NCBI RefSeq assembly: GCF_026241895.1
Contig: NZ_JAPJIV010000003.1
Location: 1 to 64,000 of the forward strand
DNA: 64,000 nt
From: Pseudomonas sp. RIT-562
Lineage (GTDB): Bacteria > Pseudomonadota > Gammaproteobacteria > Pseudomonadales > Pseudomonadaceae
Direction: 5' to 3'
Part shown: positions 15,990-24,996 of the stretch, in pieces
Layout of the letters: each line of letters opens with the position of its first letter
Position numbering within the stretch: the first letter of the stretch is position 1
Translations under genes and position numbers: made by a program
The notes under the pieces: generated by a model
The model's database searches: none
Seen by the model: only the letters and a program-made list of their open reading frames with translations
What the model was told of the DNA's origin: nothing

Positions 15990-17072
15990 ATGCACAATCG
16001 TCCGTTGAAGAAACTGCTTTGCGCCGTCGCCGCAGCCATCGGTCTGAGCGCCAGCCTGACCGCCACTGCCGCCGAACCGCTGAAAGTCGGTTTCGTCTAC
16101 ATCGGCCCGATCGGTGATCACGGCTGGACGTATCAGCATGAGCAGGGACGCAAGGCGCTGGCGGAAAAATTCGGCGAGCAGATCACCACCAACTACGTGG
16201 AAAACGTCCCCGAAGGCGCCGATGCCGAGCGGGTGATCCGCAACATGGCCAAGGACAAGTACGACCTGATTTTCAGCACGTCCTTCGGCTACATGAACCC
16301 GACCCTGAAAGTGGCGAAACAATTTCCCAAAGTGACCTTCGAGCACGCCACCGGCTACAAGCAGGACAAGAACCTCGGCACTTACCTGGCGCGCACTTAC
16401 GAAGGCCGTTATGTCGGCGGCTTCCTCGCAGCCAAGATGACCAAGAGCAAAAAAATCGGCTACGTCGCCTCCTTCCCGATCCCGGAAGTGATCCGCGACA
16501 TCAACGCGATCCAGTTGGCACTGAACAAGTACAACCCCGGAACCGAGATCAAGGTGGTGTGGGTCAATTCCTGGTTCGATCCAGGCAAGGAAGCGGACGC
16601 CGCCAACGCGCTGATCGATCAGGGCGTGGACGTGGTATTCCAGCACACCGACAGCCCGGCGCCGATCCAGGCTGCCGAACGGCGCGGCGTGTATGCCGTC
16701 GGCTACGCTTCGGACATGGCGCATTTCGGCCCGAAAGCGGTACTGACCTCCATCGTCAACGACTGGGCCCCGCACTACATCCAGGCGACGCAAAGCGTGC
16801 TGGATAAAACCTGGAAGTCGCAGGATTACTGGGGCGGTCTGAAGGAAGGCACGGTTGAACTGCCGATCAGCGACTTGGTGCCAGCGCCGGTAAAAGCCCA
16901 GGCCGAGCAGATCATTGCCGACATCAAGAGCGGCGCGTTCCATCCGTTTACCGGACCGATCAAGGATCAGGCCGGCGCCGAGAAAATCCCGGCGGGCGTG
17001 ACGGCGACTAACGCTGAACTGGCTTCGATGAATTATTACGTGGAAGGCATGAAGGCTGACATACCGAAGTAA
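15990..17072 (+). CDS. BMP-family substrate-binding protein of the nucleoside/purine ABC importer
   Basis: This 360-residue periplasmic binding protein has a signal peptide at residues 1-25 (KKLLCAVAAAIGLSASLTAT, cleavage near TAA-EPL) followed by the BMP/PnrA fold (KVGFVYIGPIGDHGWTYQHE). There is no lipobox, so it is soluble. The start is fixed by GGAG nine bases upstream. It is the expected partner of the ATPase and permeases at 7738-11348 although separated by five genes. An AACAACAT stretch just before the Shine-Dalgarno resembles an Hfq/Crc target and could mediate catabolite repression; this is speculative. Confidence 0.9.
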   Translation: MHNRPLKKLLCAVAAAIGLSASLTATAAEPLKVGFVYIGPIGDHGWTYQHEQGRKALAEKFGEQITTNYVENVPEGADAERVIRNMAKDKYDLIFSTSFGYMNPTLKVAKQFPKVTFEHATGYKQDKNLGTYLARTYEGRYVGGFLAAKMTKSKKIGYVASFPIPEVIRDINAIQLALNKYNPGTEIKVVWVNSWFDPGKEADAANALIDQGVDVVFQHTDSPAPIQAAERRGVYAVGYASDMAHFGPKAVLTSIVNDWAPHYIQATQSVLDKTWKSQDYWGGLKEGTVELPISDLVPAPVKAQAEQIIADIKSGAFHPFTGPIKDQAGAEKIPAGVTATNAELASMNYYVEGMKADIPK

Positions 17073-17100
17073 GTTCGCTTTGGTTGAAACACCGTCCTAC

Positions 17101-17178
17101 CTGCTCGCGATGGCGGTGTGTCAGTAACATCGATTTCGGATATGCCGCCGCCATCGCGGGTAAGCCTTGTTCCCACAG
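17101..17178. repeat. Family A REP pair (diverged)
   Basis: CTGCTCGCGATGGCGG at 17101 and CCATCGCGGGTAAGCC ending near 17178 form a loose inverted pair between the BMP gene and the oxygenase gene. Confidence 0.8.
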
Positions 17179-17232
17179 GCCGACAGTCAATCTCCGGTCT
17201 TTTGCGAATCTGCTGCATTTTCAGGACAATCC

Positions 17233-18201
17233 ATGAACAGCCTTCCCATCATCGACATCGCCCCGCTCTACAGCGACGACCAGAACGCCTGGCCGGCCGT
17301 GGCCAGGCAAATTGACTGCGCCTGCCGCGAATGGGGCTTTTTTTATATCAAGGGGCACCCGATCAGTGCGGCGCGCATCGAAGCAGTGCTCGATCAGGCC
17401 AGGCATTTCTTCGCCCTGCCCAGTGCCGAAAAACTGCAGATCGACATCACCCAGACCCGCCACCATCGTGGTTACGGTGCCATCGCCACTGAACAACTCG
17501 ACCCGTCGAAACCCAGCGACCTGAAAGAAACCTTCGACATGGGCCTGCACCTGCCCGCCGAACATCCCGAAGTGCTGGCAGAAAAACCGTTGCGCGGCCC
17601 CAACCGCCATCCGTCGATCCCCGGCTGGGAAAGCCTGATGGAGCAGCATTACCTCGATATGCAGGCGCTTGCCCAAACCCTGCTGCGGGCCATGACCCTG
17701 GCCCTGAACATCGAGCCCGACTTCTTTGACCTGCGCTTCAACCAGCCCGTCAGCGTCTTGCGGATGATCCATTACCCACCCCGCCACACCGCCAGCTCTG
17801 AAGAACAGCAAGGCGCCGGCGCGCATACCGATTATGGCTGTATCACCTTGCTCTACCAGGATGCCGCCGGCGGCCTGCAGGTGCGCAACGTCAACGGTGA
17901 GTGGATCGACGCTCCGCCGATCGAAGGTACCTTCGTCGTCAATCTCGGGGACATGATGGCGCGCTGGAGCAACGACCGGTACCTGTCGACACCCCACCGG
18001 GTCATCAGCCCGTTGGGCGTGGACCGCTACTCGATGCCATTCTTCGCCGAACCGCATCCCGACACCCTGATTGAGTGCTTGCCCGGATGCCAGGACGCGC
18101 AACATCCGGCCAAGTACCCGGCAACCACCTGTGCAGATTTCCTGCTCTCGCGATTTGCCGATACCTATGCCTATCGACGCGCACCCCAGGCCGTGTCATG
18201 A
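17233..18201 (+). CDS. 2-oxoglutarate/Fe(II)-dependent oxygenase, isopenicillin N synthase-like
   Basis: This is a 322-residue cytosolic non-haem iron oxygenase. The N-terminal DIOX_N region begins LPIIDIAPLY and has CREWGFFYIKGHPI at about 34-47. The jelly-roll core carries the iron ligands HTD in GAHTDYGCITLLYQD (about 197-211) and the distal His in STPHRVISP. RYSMPFF supplies the Arg and Ser that bind 2-oxoglutarate. AGGA lies upstream of the chosen ATG. It lies between the purine-transporter binding protein and adenine deaminase, as in P. aeruginosa, so a purine or nucleoside substrate is a reasonable guess. The reaction is unknown. Confidence 0.85.
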   Translation: MNSLPIIDIAPLYSDDQNAWPAVARQIDCACREWGFFYIKGHPISAARIEAVLDQARHFFALPSAEKLQIDITQTRHHRGYGAIATEQLDPSKPSDLKETFDMGLHLPAEHPEVLAEKPLRGPNRHPSIPGWESLMEQHYLDMQALAQTLLRAMTLALNIEPDFFDLRFNQPVSVLRMIHYPPRHTASSEEQQGAGAHTDYGCITLLYQDAAGGLQVRNVNGEWIDAPPIEGTFVVNLGDMMARWSNDRYLSTPHRVISPLGVDRYSMPFFAEPHPDTLIECLPGCQDAQHPAKYPATTCADFLLSRFADTYAYRRAPQAVS

Positions 18202-18271
18202 ACCACCTGGTCAGGTTTTACCAATAGTGGCGGCGAGCATCTGTAGAATGCTCGCCATCTGCACCTGATGA

Positions 18272-19234
<963 letters not shown>

Positions 19235-19240
19235 AGAACC

Positions 19241-19424
19241 CGCACCGCCATCGCGGGCAAGCCTTGCTCCCACAGAAGTTCATACCTGTGAGAACACGGT
19301 TTGCCCCTGCAATGACCTCAAACAACAAGCCTTGCCCTGCCCGTTGTGAGATCAAGCCTTGACCTGCCCCTGTGAGATCAAGTTTTGCTCTGGACCTGTG
19401 GGAGCAAGGCTTGCCCGCGATGAA
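19241..19424. repeat. Decayed array of family A REPs
   Basis: A good copy at each end (19241-19275 and about 19396-19422, inverted relative to each other) flanks three degenerate direct units of about 26-30 bp. These begin TGTGAGA and carry recognisable remnants of CAAGCCTTGCCC. The stretch fills the convergent spacer after adenine deaminase. It is too irregular to be a CRISPR. Confidence 0.7.
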
Positions 19425-19437
19425 CGATAACGCAAAT

Positions 19438-20172
19438 CTAGATAGCCAATTCCAGCTCAACCTCCCTGGCGAATTCGTTGATCTGCCTCTGCCCCGCCAC
19501 CGTCACCTGCAAGGCCGGAGAGTCGTTGGGCAGGCGCAGCCAGCCTGATTGCATGAACAACTGCAGCAAGGCCGCACCCAGCGGCCCACCGAGGTGCGGA
19601 CGCCTCTCGCTCCAGTCGGGGCAGGCGCAGGCGACTTGGCCGTTGCGATGGGCCAGCGCCTGGATGAACACTCCTCGTGCCGCCAACTGCATGGAGCCTT
19701 TATGGGTGACGGACACCCGCTGCTCACACTGCTCGATCCATCCAGCATCCACCAGGCGCTGGAACAGGTCGGCCGCCAAAGCACCCCCAAGATGCTCATC
19801 GCACAAGCGTGCACGCAACAACGGCGAAGGCGCGGGCTGGGGTCTGATCACAGGTGTCGGACGTTTGAAGATATCCGGAATTTTACCGGGAGTACTCGCC
19901 AGTGTGGCACTGGCCAGCGCCTGGACCGCTGCACCGACTTCAGGGGCGGCAAGGCGGAAAAAGCGCTTGCGACCACGATTTTCCACTTTCAGCAGACCTC
20001 CCGCAGATAAGCGTCCAAGGTGAGCATTGGCTGAAGAAGCCGACAACCCGGCCAGCAATGCCAGGTCTTCGGCCTGGCGTGCCGCGCCATCCATCAAGGC
20101 CCACATCATTGCGCTGCGCTTGGGGTCGGCCAGCAAGGTGGCAATCTGGCTGATGCAAGGTGCGTGTTCCAT
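19438..20172 (-). CDS. ArsR-like winged-helix transcriptional regulator
   Basis: This 244-residue protein has an ArsR-type helix-turn-helix at about residues 5-80 (IATLLADPKRSAMMWALMDG, LSASSANAHLGRLSAGGLLK) followed by a long C-terminal half of unknown role (about 110-244) rich in Cys, His and Trp (CACPDWSERRPHLGG). That extension is typical of larger Pseudomonas ArsR-like proteins and could sense a metal or oxidant; the signal is unknown. The start is set by AGGGAG upstream of MEHAPCIS. The 281-bp spacer to the upstream LysR gene shows nothing recognisable. Confidence 0.8.
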   Translation of the reverse strand: MEHAPCISQIATLLADPKRSAMMWALMDGAARQAEDLALLAGLSASSANAHLGRLSAGGLLKVENRGRKRFFRLAAPEVGAAVQALASATLASTPGKIPDIFKRPTPVIRPQPAPSPLLRARLCDEHLGGALAADLFQRLVDAGWIEQCEQRVSVTHKGSMQLAARGVFIQALAHRNGQVACACPDWSERRPHLGGPLGAALLQLFMQSGWLRLPNDSPALQVTVAGQRQINEFAREVELELAI

Positions 20173-20453
20173 GTATTCACTCCCTGTTGAATCGTTTTGT
20201 CGACTGCTCACCGATATCTTGATCGGCAATGTTGCCCCAGCCAAGACGCTGTAACTGCCCTGTAACGCACGCATGCCTGCATCACGTAACGCAACGGTTT
20301 GCTCAACCGTCGCTAGTGTGGAATTGAGCAAAAAGTCAAACGCTGCACACTCCTGACGGCCCTCAGTATAAGCCTGTCGAGTGCCGTCCCCGCCCCTGCA
20401 GGAAAGCCTCGAAGGTGATAGTTCCTGAAGGAAATTTCTCTAATTTCGAGCGA

Positions 20454-21383
20454 TTAATGCCCTGCTCCTGATAATCCGGGAAATTGCCTGCTCAATTGCG
20501 CGCATCGGCTGGCGAGCATTTCTCGCAAAAGGTTCACAGGCTTACTCAATTGTGCGCGATGAGCGCACAACAGATTCAGAGAAGCGCGCTCGCAGGTCAG
20601 TTCTGGCATTAGGATCTTCAACCGTCCAGCCAGGACATCTGCTGCAACATCCAGCCAGGATTTATAGGCGATGCCCGCCCCCGACAGCGCCCACAGGCGC
20701 ACCACGTCGGCATCGTCGCTGAAGCGGTCACCGCTGACAGTCAGGCCGACCTCGCGCTTGCCGTCATGGAAACTCCAGTGGTCGTGGACGCGACTGCCGA
20801 GCATGTACAACAGGCAATTATGCTGGGCCAGTTGCTCGAGTTGGCGCGGCTCGCCATGCCTGGCCAGGTAACTCGGCGCCGCGCACAACACGCGACGGTT
20901 GTGCGCGGCGATGGGCAACGCAATCAGGCTTGAGTCCTCCGGCTCACCGTAGCGCAAGGCGATATCCACCGGCTGGCGGAACAGATCGGCAATACGGTCC
21001 CCCAACAGCAGGCGCACTGTGAGTTTGGGGTGCTCGCGTTGAAAATCGTCCAGCCAGGGCAACAGCACATTTCGGCCGAAGTCCGATGGCGCCGACAGCT
21101 GCAACACTCCGCTGACCTGATCCTGCCCGCTGGCCAGCAGGCGGCGACCTTCATCAATATTGCTCAACGCCGCGCGGGCGTATTCGAGAAAACCTTCGCC
21201 CTCGGCAGTCAGGCGCAAGCTGCGGGTGGAGCGGGCGAGCAGCCGGGCGCCGAGCTGCCGTTCGATTCGCTTCAACGCCGCGCTGGCCACTGCGGCTGAC
21301 ATGTCCATGCCCCGGGCGGCCGCTGACAGGCTCCCCAGGTCGGCGGCCCGAACGAATAATTGCAGGTCATCAAAACGGAGCAT
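20454..21383 (-). CDS. LysR-family transcriptional regulator
   Basis: This 309-residue LysR regulator has its helix-turn-helix at residues 1-60 (MLRFDDLQLFVRAADLGSLS, RQLGARLLARSTRSLRLT) and a substrate-binding domain from about residue 90. It resembles the CrgA/YafC/PA0477-like subgroup, often found beside reductases. It is divergent from the quinone-oxidoreductase-like gene with a 112-bp gap and is therefore its probable regulator. The inducer is unknown; electrophiles or quinones would fit the target. Confidence 0.88.
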   Translation of the reverse strand: MLRFDDLQLFVRAADLGSLSAAARGMDMSAAVASAALKRIERQLGARLLARSTRSLRLTAEGEGFLEYARAALSNIDEGRRLLASGQDQVSGVLQLSAPSDFGRNVLLPWLDDFQREHPKLTVRLLLGDRIADLFRQPVDIALRYGEPEDSSLIALPIAAHNRRVLCAAPSYLARHGEPRQLEQLAQHNCLLYMLGSRVHDHWSFHDGKREVGLTVSGDRFSDDADVVRLWALSGAGIAYKSWLDVAADVLAGRLKILMPELTCERASLNLLCAHRAQLSKPVNLLREMLASRCAQLSRQFPGLSGAGH

Positions 21384-21495
21384 TCGCAGCCTATTATCAA
21401 AAAAATATTGAAAGAGACTGCTCTTTTAGCGGGTTTTATCTTCGGTAGAAATAGCCAATCATCTCCTCCATCAAATCCCAATGTTGGAGTGCTCC

Positions 21496-22509
21496 ATGAA
21501 AGCCATTGCCTACTACGCTTCCCTGCCGATCAGCGACGCCAATTCCCTGCAAGACATCGAGCTGGCAGAACCGGTTGCCGGTCCCCGAGACCTGTTGGTC
21601 GAAGTCAAGGCGATCTCGGTCAACCCGGTGGACACCAAGGTCCGACAGAACGTCCAGCCGCAAGACGGCGAGGCCAAAGTGCTGGGTTGGGATGTCGCCG
21701 GAGTGGTCAAGGCAGTCGGCAGTGAAGTGACGTTGTTCAAGACCGGTGACAAGGTGTTCTACGCCGGCTCCATTGCCCGCGCAGGCGGCAACAGCGAATT
21801 GCACGTAGTGGACGAGCGCATCGTCGGCCATATGCCGAAAACGCTCAGCTTTGCCGAAGCCGCCGCCCTGCCATTGACCGCCATCACCGCCTGGGAGTTG
21901 CTGTTCGAGCGCCTGCAGGTACGCGAAGGCCAATCTGCGGACGGACAGAGCCTGCTGATCGTGGGTGCGGCCGGGGGAGTCGGATCGATCCTTACCCAAC
22001 TCGCCAGCCAGCTGACCGGGCTCCAGGTGATCGGCACCGCCTCCCGCCCGCAAACCCAAGCCTGGGTGCGTGAGCTGGGTGCAGACCTGGTGATCGACCA
22101 CAGCCAACCACTCAGCGAGGAACTCAAGCGCGCCGGTGTGGAGCAGGTGACCCACGTTGCCAGCCTGACCCAGACCGACCAGCATCTCGACCAACTGGTA
22201 GAGGCCCTGGCGCCGCAAGGCAAACTGGCGCTGATTGATGATCCGAAGTCGCTGGACATCACCAAGCTCAAACGCAAGAGCCTGTCGCTGCACTGGGAGT
22301 TCATGTACACCCGCTCGCTGTTCGAAACCGCCGACATGATCGAACAACACAAACTGCTCAACCGCGTGGCCCAGCTGATCGATGCCGGGACGCTGAAAAC
22401 CACGGTTGGCGAGCACTTCGGCAGCATCAACGCGGCGAACCTGCGACGCGCCCATGAGTTGCTCGAGAGCGGCAAAGCGAAAGGCAAAATTGTCCTGGAA
22501 GGCTTCTAG
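21496..22509 (+). CDS. Zinc-type alcohol dehydrogenase-like / NADPH:quinone oxidoreductase
   Basis: This 337-residue MDR-superfamily oxidoreductase has a GroES-like N-terminal domain (residues 1-120, VNPVDTKVRQN, LGWDVAGVV) and a Rossmann domain with the nucleotide motif IVGAAGGVGSI (about 154-164). The Cys/His zinc ligands of true alcohol dehydrogenases are absent, which places it with quinone-reductase-like proteins. The start MKAIAYYA is fixed by GGAG six bases upstream. It probably detoxifies quinones or enones under control of the divergent LysR gene. Confidence 0.87.
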   Translation: MKAIAYYASLPISDANSLQDIELAEPVAGPRDLLVEVKAISVNPVDTKVRQNVQPQDGEAKVLGWDVAGVVKAVGSEVTLFKTGDKVFYAGSIARAGGNSELHVVDERIVGHMPKTLSFAEAAALPLTAITAWELLFERLQVREGQSADGQSLLIVGAAGGVGSILTQLASQLTGLQVIGTASRPQTQAWVRELGADLVIDHSQPLSEELKRAGVEQVTHVASLTQTDQHLDQLVEALAPQGKLALIDDPKSLDITKLKRKSLSLHWEFMYTRSLFETADMIEQHKLLNRVAQLIDAGTLKTTVGEHFGSINAANLRRAHELLESGKAKGKIVLEGF

Positions 22510-22646
22510 AGGGCGCCGCGACGGTGTGGTCCGGACATGGGCGACACCGTCAGTCCGAGAGTTGACCGTTGTCACAATTACGACCTTGATCGGGTCTACA
22601 ATCGAGGGCTCTGCAAGGCAAATCTTTTACTTATAGGAGGTCAGTA

Positions 22647-22817
22647 ATGAAGATCCTGATAAAAGAAGTGGCCCGATCCCAGTGGCAGGTCCGTCTGGAC
22701 CAACATGCCGTGACATTCCGCAGTGAGGCCGAAGCGCGCGCCTTTACCAGAACGCTGGAAGCGCGGCTGCACGCTCTCCATCAATTTCCCGACCAACAGC
22801 AGCGTGCTGCTGGCTGA
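22647..22817 (+). CDS. Small hypothetical protein, 56 residues
   Basis: This short gene is preceded by a perfect Shine-Dalgarno AGGAGG six bases before the ATG. It encodes a basic, soluble 56-residue protein (MKILIKEVARSQWQVRLDQH at the start) with no membrane segment or signal. The middle (TFRSEAEARAFTRTLEARLH) should form an amphipathic helix. It ends 8 bp from the convergent exporter gene. The strong ribosome binding site and Pseudomonas-like codon use support expression. No function can be assigned. Confidence 0.7.
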   Translation: MKILIKEVARSQWQVRLDQHAVTFRSEAEARAFTRTLEARLHALHQFPDQQQRAAG

Positions 22818-22825
22818 GTCCGACC

Positions 22826-24022
22826 TCAAACCTGGGCTTGTACCAGCGCCCGGGCATTTTGCAATCGACGGGTGAGCATTGCGACGCTCACCACCAGTGC
22901 CCCGCACAGGCTGATGACCAAGGCCATCGGCATGGCCGTGCCGTCGTACAAAATACCGACCAGGGAAGCCGCGCCGGCGGCGACGCTGAATTGCAGGCAG
23001 CCGAGCAGTGCCGACGCGCTGCCGGCGCGGGCGCCCTGCCCGTTCATGGCACAGGCCGAGGCATTGGGCAGGATGCAGCCCAGGCTGGCGATGCAGATGA
23101 ACAAGGGAATCAGCAGCGGCCACAGTTTTTCCGTGTGCAGTGCACTGACCGCCAGCAGCGCCACGCCTGCCGCGAGGTATACCCATACCGCGCGAGCCAG
23201 CAGGAATGCCGGTCCACGCTTGGCCAGGAGCCGGGCGTTGACCTGCGCGACCAGGATGAACCCCGCCGCATTGGTGCCAAACAGCCAGCCAAAATGCTCG
23301 GCCGGCACTCCGTAGAGCTTGATGAAGACGAAAGGTGAGCCGGCGATGTAAGCGAACATCCCGGCGATGGCGATACCGCCGGTCAGGGCGTGGCCGAGGA
23401 ATACCCGGTCCGCAAGCAGCCGGCCGTACTGGCGCAACGAGCCCGAGAGCGGTTGACGCGGCATATTGGCCGGCATGCTTTCCGGCAACCCCAATGCCAC
23501 GGCGACTGCCGCCAGCGCACTGAAACCGGTCAGCACCAGAAAGATCGACTGCCAGCCAGTGGTATTGACCAGCAGTCCGCCCAGCATCGGTGCCAGAATC
23601 GGCGCCAGACCCATCACCAGCATCAGCTGGGAAAACACCTTGGCCGAGCCCACCGCATCGCACTTGTCGCTGACGATTGCCCGGGAGATCACCATGCCTG
23701 CGCAACCGCCGAGCGCCTGAATGAAGCGCGCGCCGATCAGCCACTCGAGGTTAGGCGCAAAAGCGCAGGCCAATGAAGCAGCGGTGAATAACACCACGCC
23801 AGTGAGCAATGGCACCCGCCGGCCAAAACGGTCGGCAATCGGGCCGTAGACCAGTTGACCGATCGACAGCCCCAAAAAGTAGGCAGCCAGTGTCACTTGA
23901 ACGTGTTGTTCATCGGTGCCGAAAGCCAGCGCCATCGCTGGGAAAGCAGGCAGGTAAAAATCGATCGCCAGCGGCGCAAACGCGCTAAGGGCGCCGAGAA
24001 TCAAAATGGTACGGAAGTTCAT
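22826..24022 (-). CDS. Bcr/CflA-family MFS drug exporter
   Basis: This 398-residue inner-membrane transporter has 12 predicted transmembrane segments. It carries the Bcr/CflA features LAIDFYLPAFPAMA (about 18-31), the MFS loop motif GPIADRFGRRVPLL (about 60-73) and RFIQALGGCAGMVISRAIV. The family expels drugs such as bicyclomycin and chloramphenicol, or dipeptides and sulfonamides, for protons. The substrate is unknown here. There is no regulator beside it. Confidence 0.88.
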   Translation of the reverse strand: MNFRTILILGALSAFAPLAIDFYLPAFPAMALAFGTDEQHVQVTLAAYFLGLSIGQLVYGPIADRFGRRVPLLTGVVLFTAASLACAFAPNLEWLIGARFIQALGGCAGMVISRAIVSDKCDAVGSAKVFSQLMLVMGLAPILAPMLGGLLVNTTGWQSIFLVLTGFSALAAVAVALGLPESMPANMPRQPLSGSLRQYGRLLADRVFLGHALTGGIAIAGMFAYIAGSPFVFIKLYGVPAEHFGWLFGTNAAGFILVAQVNARLLAKRGPAFLLARAVWVYLAAGVALLAVSALHTEKLWPLLIPLFICIASLGCILPNASACAMNGQGARAGSASALLGCLQFSVAAGAASLVGILYDGTAMPMALVISLCGALVVSVAMLTRRLQNARALVQAQV

Positions 24023-24115
24023 CAGGCATCCAGTTGGACAGAGGTCAGCAGTCCCACAGTCTAGCCGCGCATGGACGCCTTGAACATTCCGATAGGTCGC
24101 TAACTAATAAAAACC

Positions 24116-24313
24116 TCAGGCGACCTTCGCTGCATAACCTTCCTCGATGATGATGGCGAGCACTTCTTCAGTCGACAGTTTGCTCTCGACTCCAACTTCT
24201 TTGGCGCCCAGATCGACCCGTACACTGGCCGCCGGATCCTTGGCCTGCAATGCCTGGGTAATGGCCTTGACGCAATGACCGCAGGACATGCCTTGAACGT
24301 TGAACACTTGCAT
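24116..24313 (-). CDS. copZ: Copper chaperone CopZ
   Basis: This 65-residue cytoplasmic metallochaperone has one HMA domain and the Cu(I)-binding motif GMSCGHC at residues 8-14. It binds Cu(I) and passes it to CopA or buffers it. A MerR-type promoter with a CueR-like dyad lies 32-62 bp upstream (24345-24375), nearly identical to that of copA. It forms a copper regulon with copA and cueR. ACTCC in the plus strand gives GGAGT ahead of the start. Confidence 0.93.
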   Translation of the reverse strand: MQVFNVQGMSCGHCVKAITQALQAKDPAASVRVDLGAKEVGVESKLSTEEVLAIIIEEGYAAKVA

Positions 24314-24344
24314 GGGATGACTCCTGTTGATGAGATTGCGACCA

Positions 24345-24375
24345 GTCTTGAGCTTGCCACCATGGCAAGGTCAAG
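24345..24375 (-). promoter_or_regulatory. CueR-type promoter of copZ
   Basis: There is a -35 TTGACC (24370-24375), a 19-nt spacer and a -10 AAGACT (24345-24350) on the minus strand. The spacer holds the dyad CTTGCCA-TGG-TGGCAAG. This architecture is typical of Cu(I)-CueR activation, and the core matches the copA promoter. Confidence 0.85.
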
Positions 24376-24462
24376 TTCTGAAGTGAACGGCCGGGCTGGC
24401 AATCGCCGCCGCGCTCGGCCAAGCTGCGAGTATCAATGACTTGGACATCAGGAGATTCAGCC

Positions 24463-24846
24463 ATGCGCTGGTCAGCTCTCAGCCTGTTTGGCTTCCTTGG
24501 CCTCTTCGCGGCCCTGCCTTCGGCCAATGCTGCCGGGGAGGACTACGGGGTGCTGATTATTTCCCGCGAGCGCCTGGAAGTGTCGACCAACTGCGAAATT
24601 GGTGTGTACCTGCAAGACCAGCTGTCTGCGCGGCTGTTCCAGGAGCAGAGCACTTCATTCAATTTGCCGCCGGGTAATGTTTCCCTGCGCCTGAAGCTGC
24701 TGCCGGGCCAGGCCCCGGGCTGCAATCCGGGCATGCTTGCACCGGGCTCGCAAACCATCACGCTCAAGGCCGGGGATGTGTTGAAGTTCCGCATTGCGAT
24801 GACGCAGGAAGGGATGTATCTCAAGCCTGCTGCGTTGGATTATTAA
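24463..24846 (+). CDS. Hypothetical periplasmic protein
   Basis: This 127-residue protein has a clear signal peptide (LSLFGFLGLFAALPSANA, cleavage before GEDYG) and a small beta-rich mature domain with two Cys (NCEIGVYL and GCNPG) that could form a disulfide. I recognise no family. AGGAG lies 8 nt before MRWSALS; an earlier ATG lacks one. It is divergent from copZ across the CueR-type promoter and upstream of copA, so a copper link is possible but unproven. Confidence 0.7.
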   Translation: MRWSALSLFGFLGLFAALPSANAAGEDYGVLIISRERLEVSTNCEIGVYLQDQLSARLFQEQSTSFNLPPGNVSLRLKLLPGQAPGCNPGMLAPGSQTITLKAGDVLKFRIAMTQEGMYLKPAALDY

Positions 24847-24850
24847 ATCG

Positions 24851-24915
24851 CAGGAGCCCGGCTTGCGGGCGATGGCGGCCATGAAATCGCCATCGCTGGC
24901 AAGTCGGGCTCCTAC
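24851..24915. repeat. Family A REP pair (variant)
   Basis: CAGGAGCCCGGCTTGCGGG faces CTGGCAAGTCGGGCTCCTA in inverted orientation. It follows the hypothetical gene and precedes the copA promoter by about 20 bp. Confidence 0.85.
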
Positions 24916-24937
24916 GGGTTCCAGATGATATTGGCGC

Positions 24938-24968
24938 TTGACCTTGCCAGCATGGCAAGGTTGATCCT
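24938..24968 (+). promoter_or_regulatory. CueR-type promoter of copA-cueR
   Basis: There is a -35 TTGACC (24938-24943), a 19-nt spacer (24944-24962) and a -10 GATCCT (24963-24968). The perfect dyad ACCTTGCCA-GCA-TGGCAAGGT (24941-24961) overlaps the spacer. It matches known CueR/copA promoters and lies 28 nt before the copA start. Confidence 0.88.
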
Positions 24969-24996
24969 GTAGGCATCCACTACAGGGAGCGTGAAC

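Noticed and set aside
19241..19424. Possible CRISPR array
   Set aside because: Units are degenerate REPs of unequal length without uniform spacers, and there are no cas genes.
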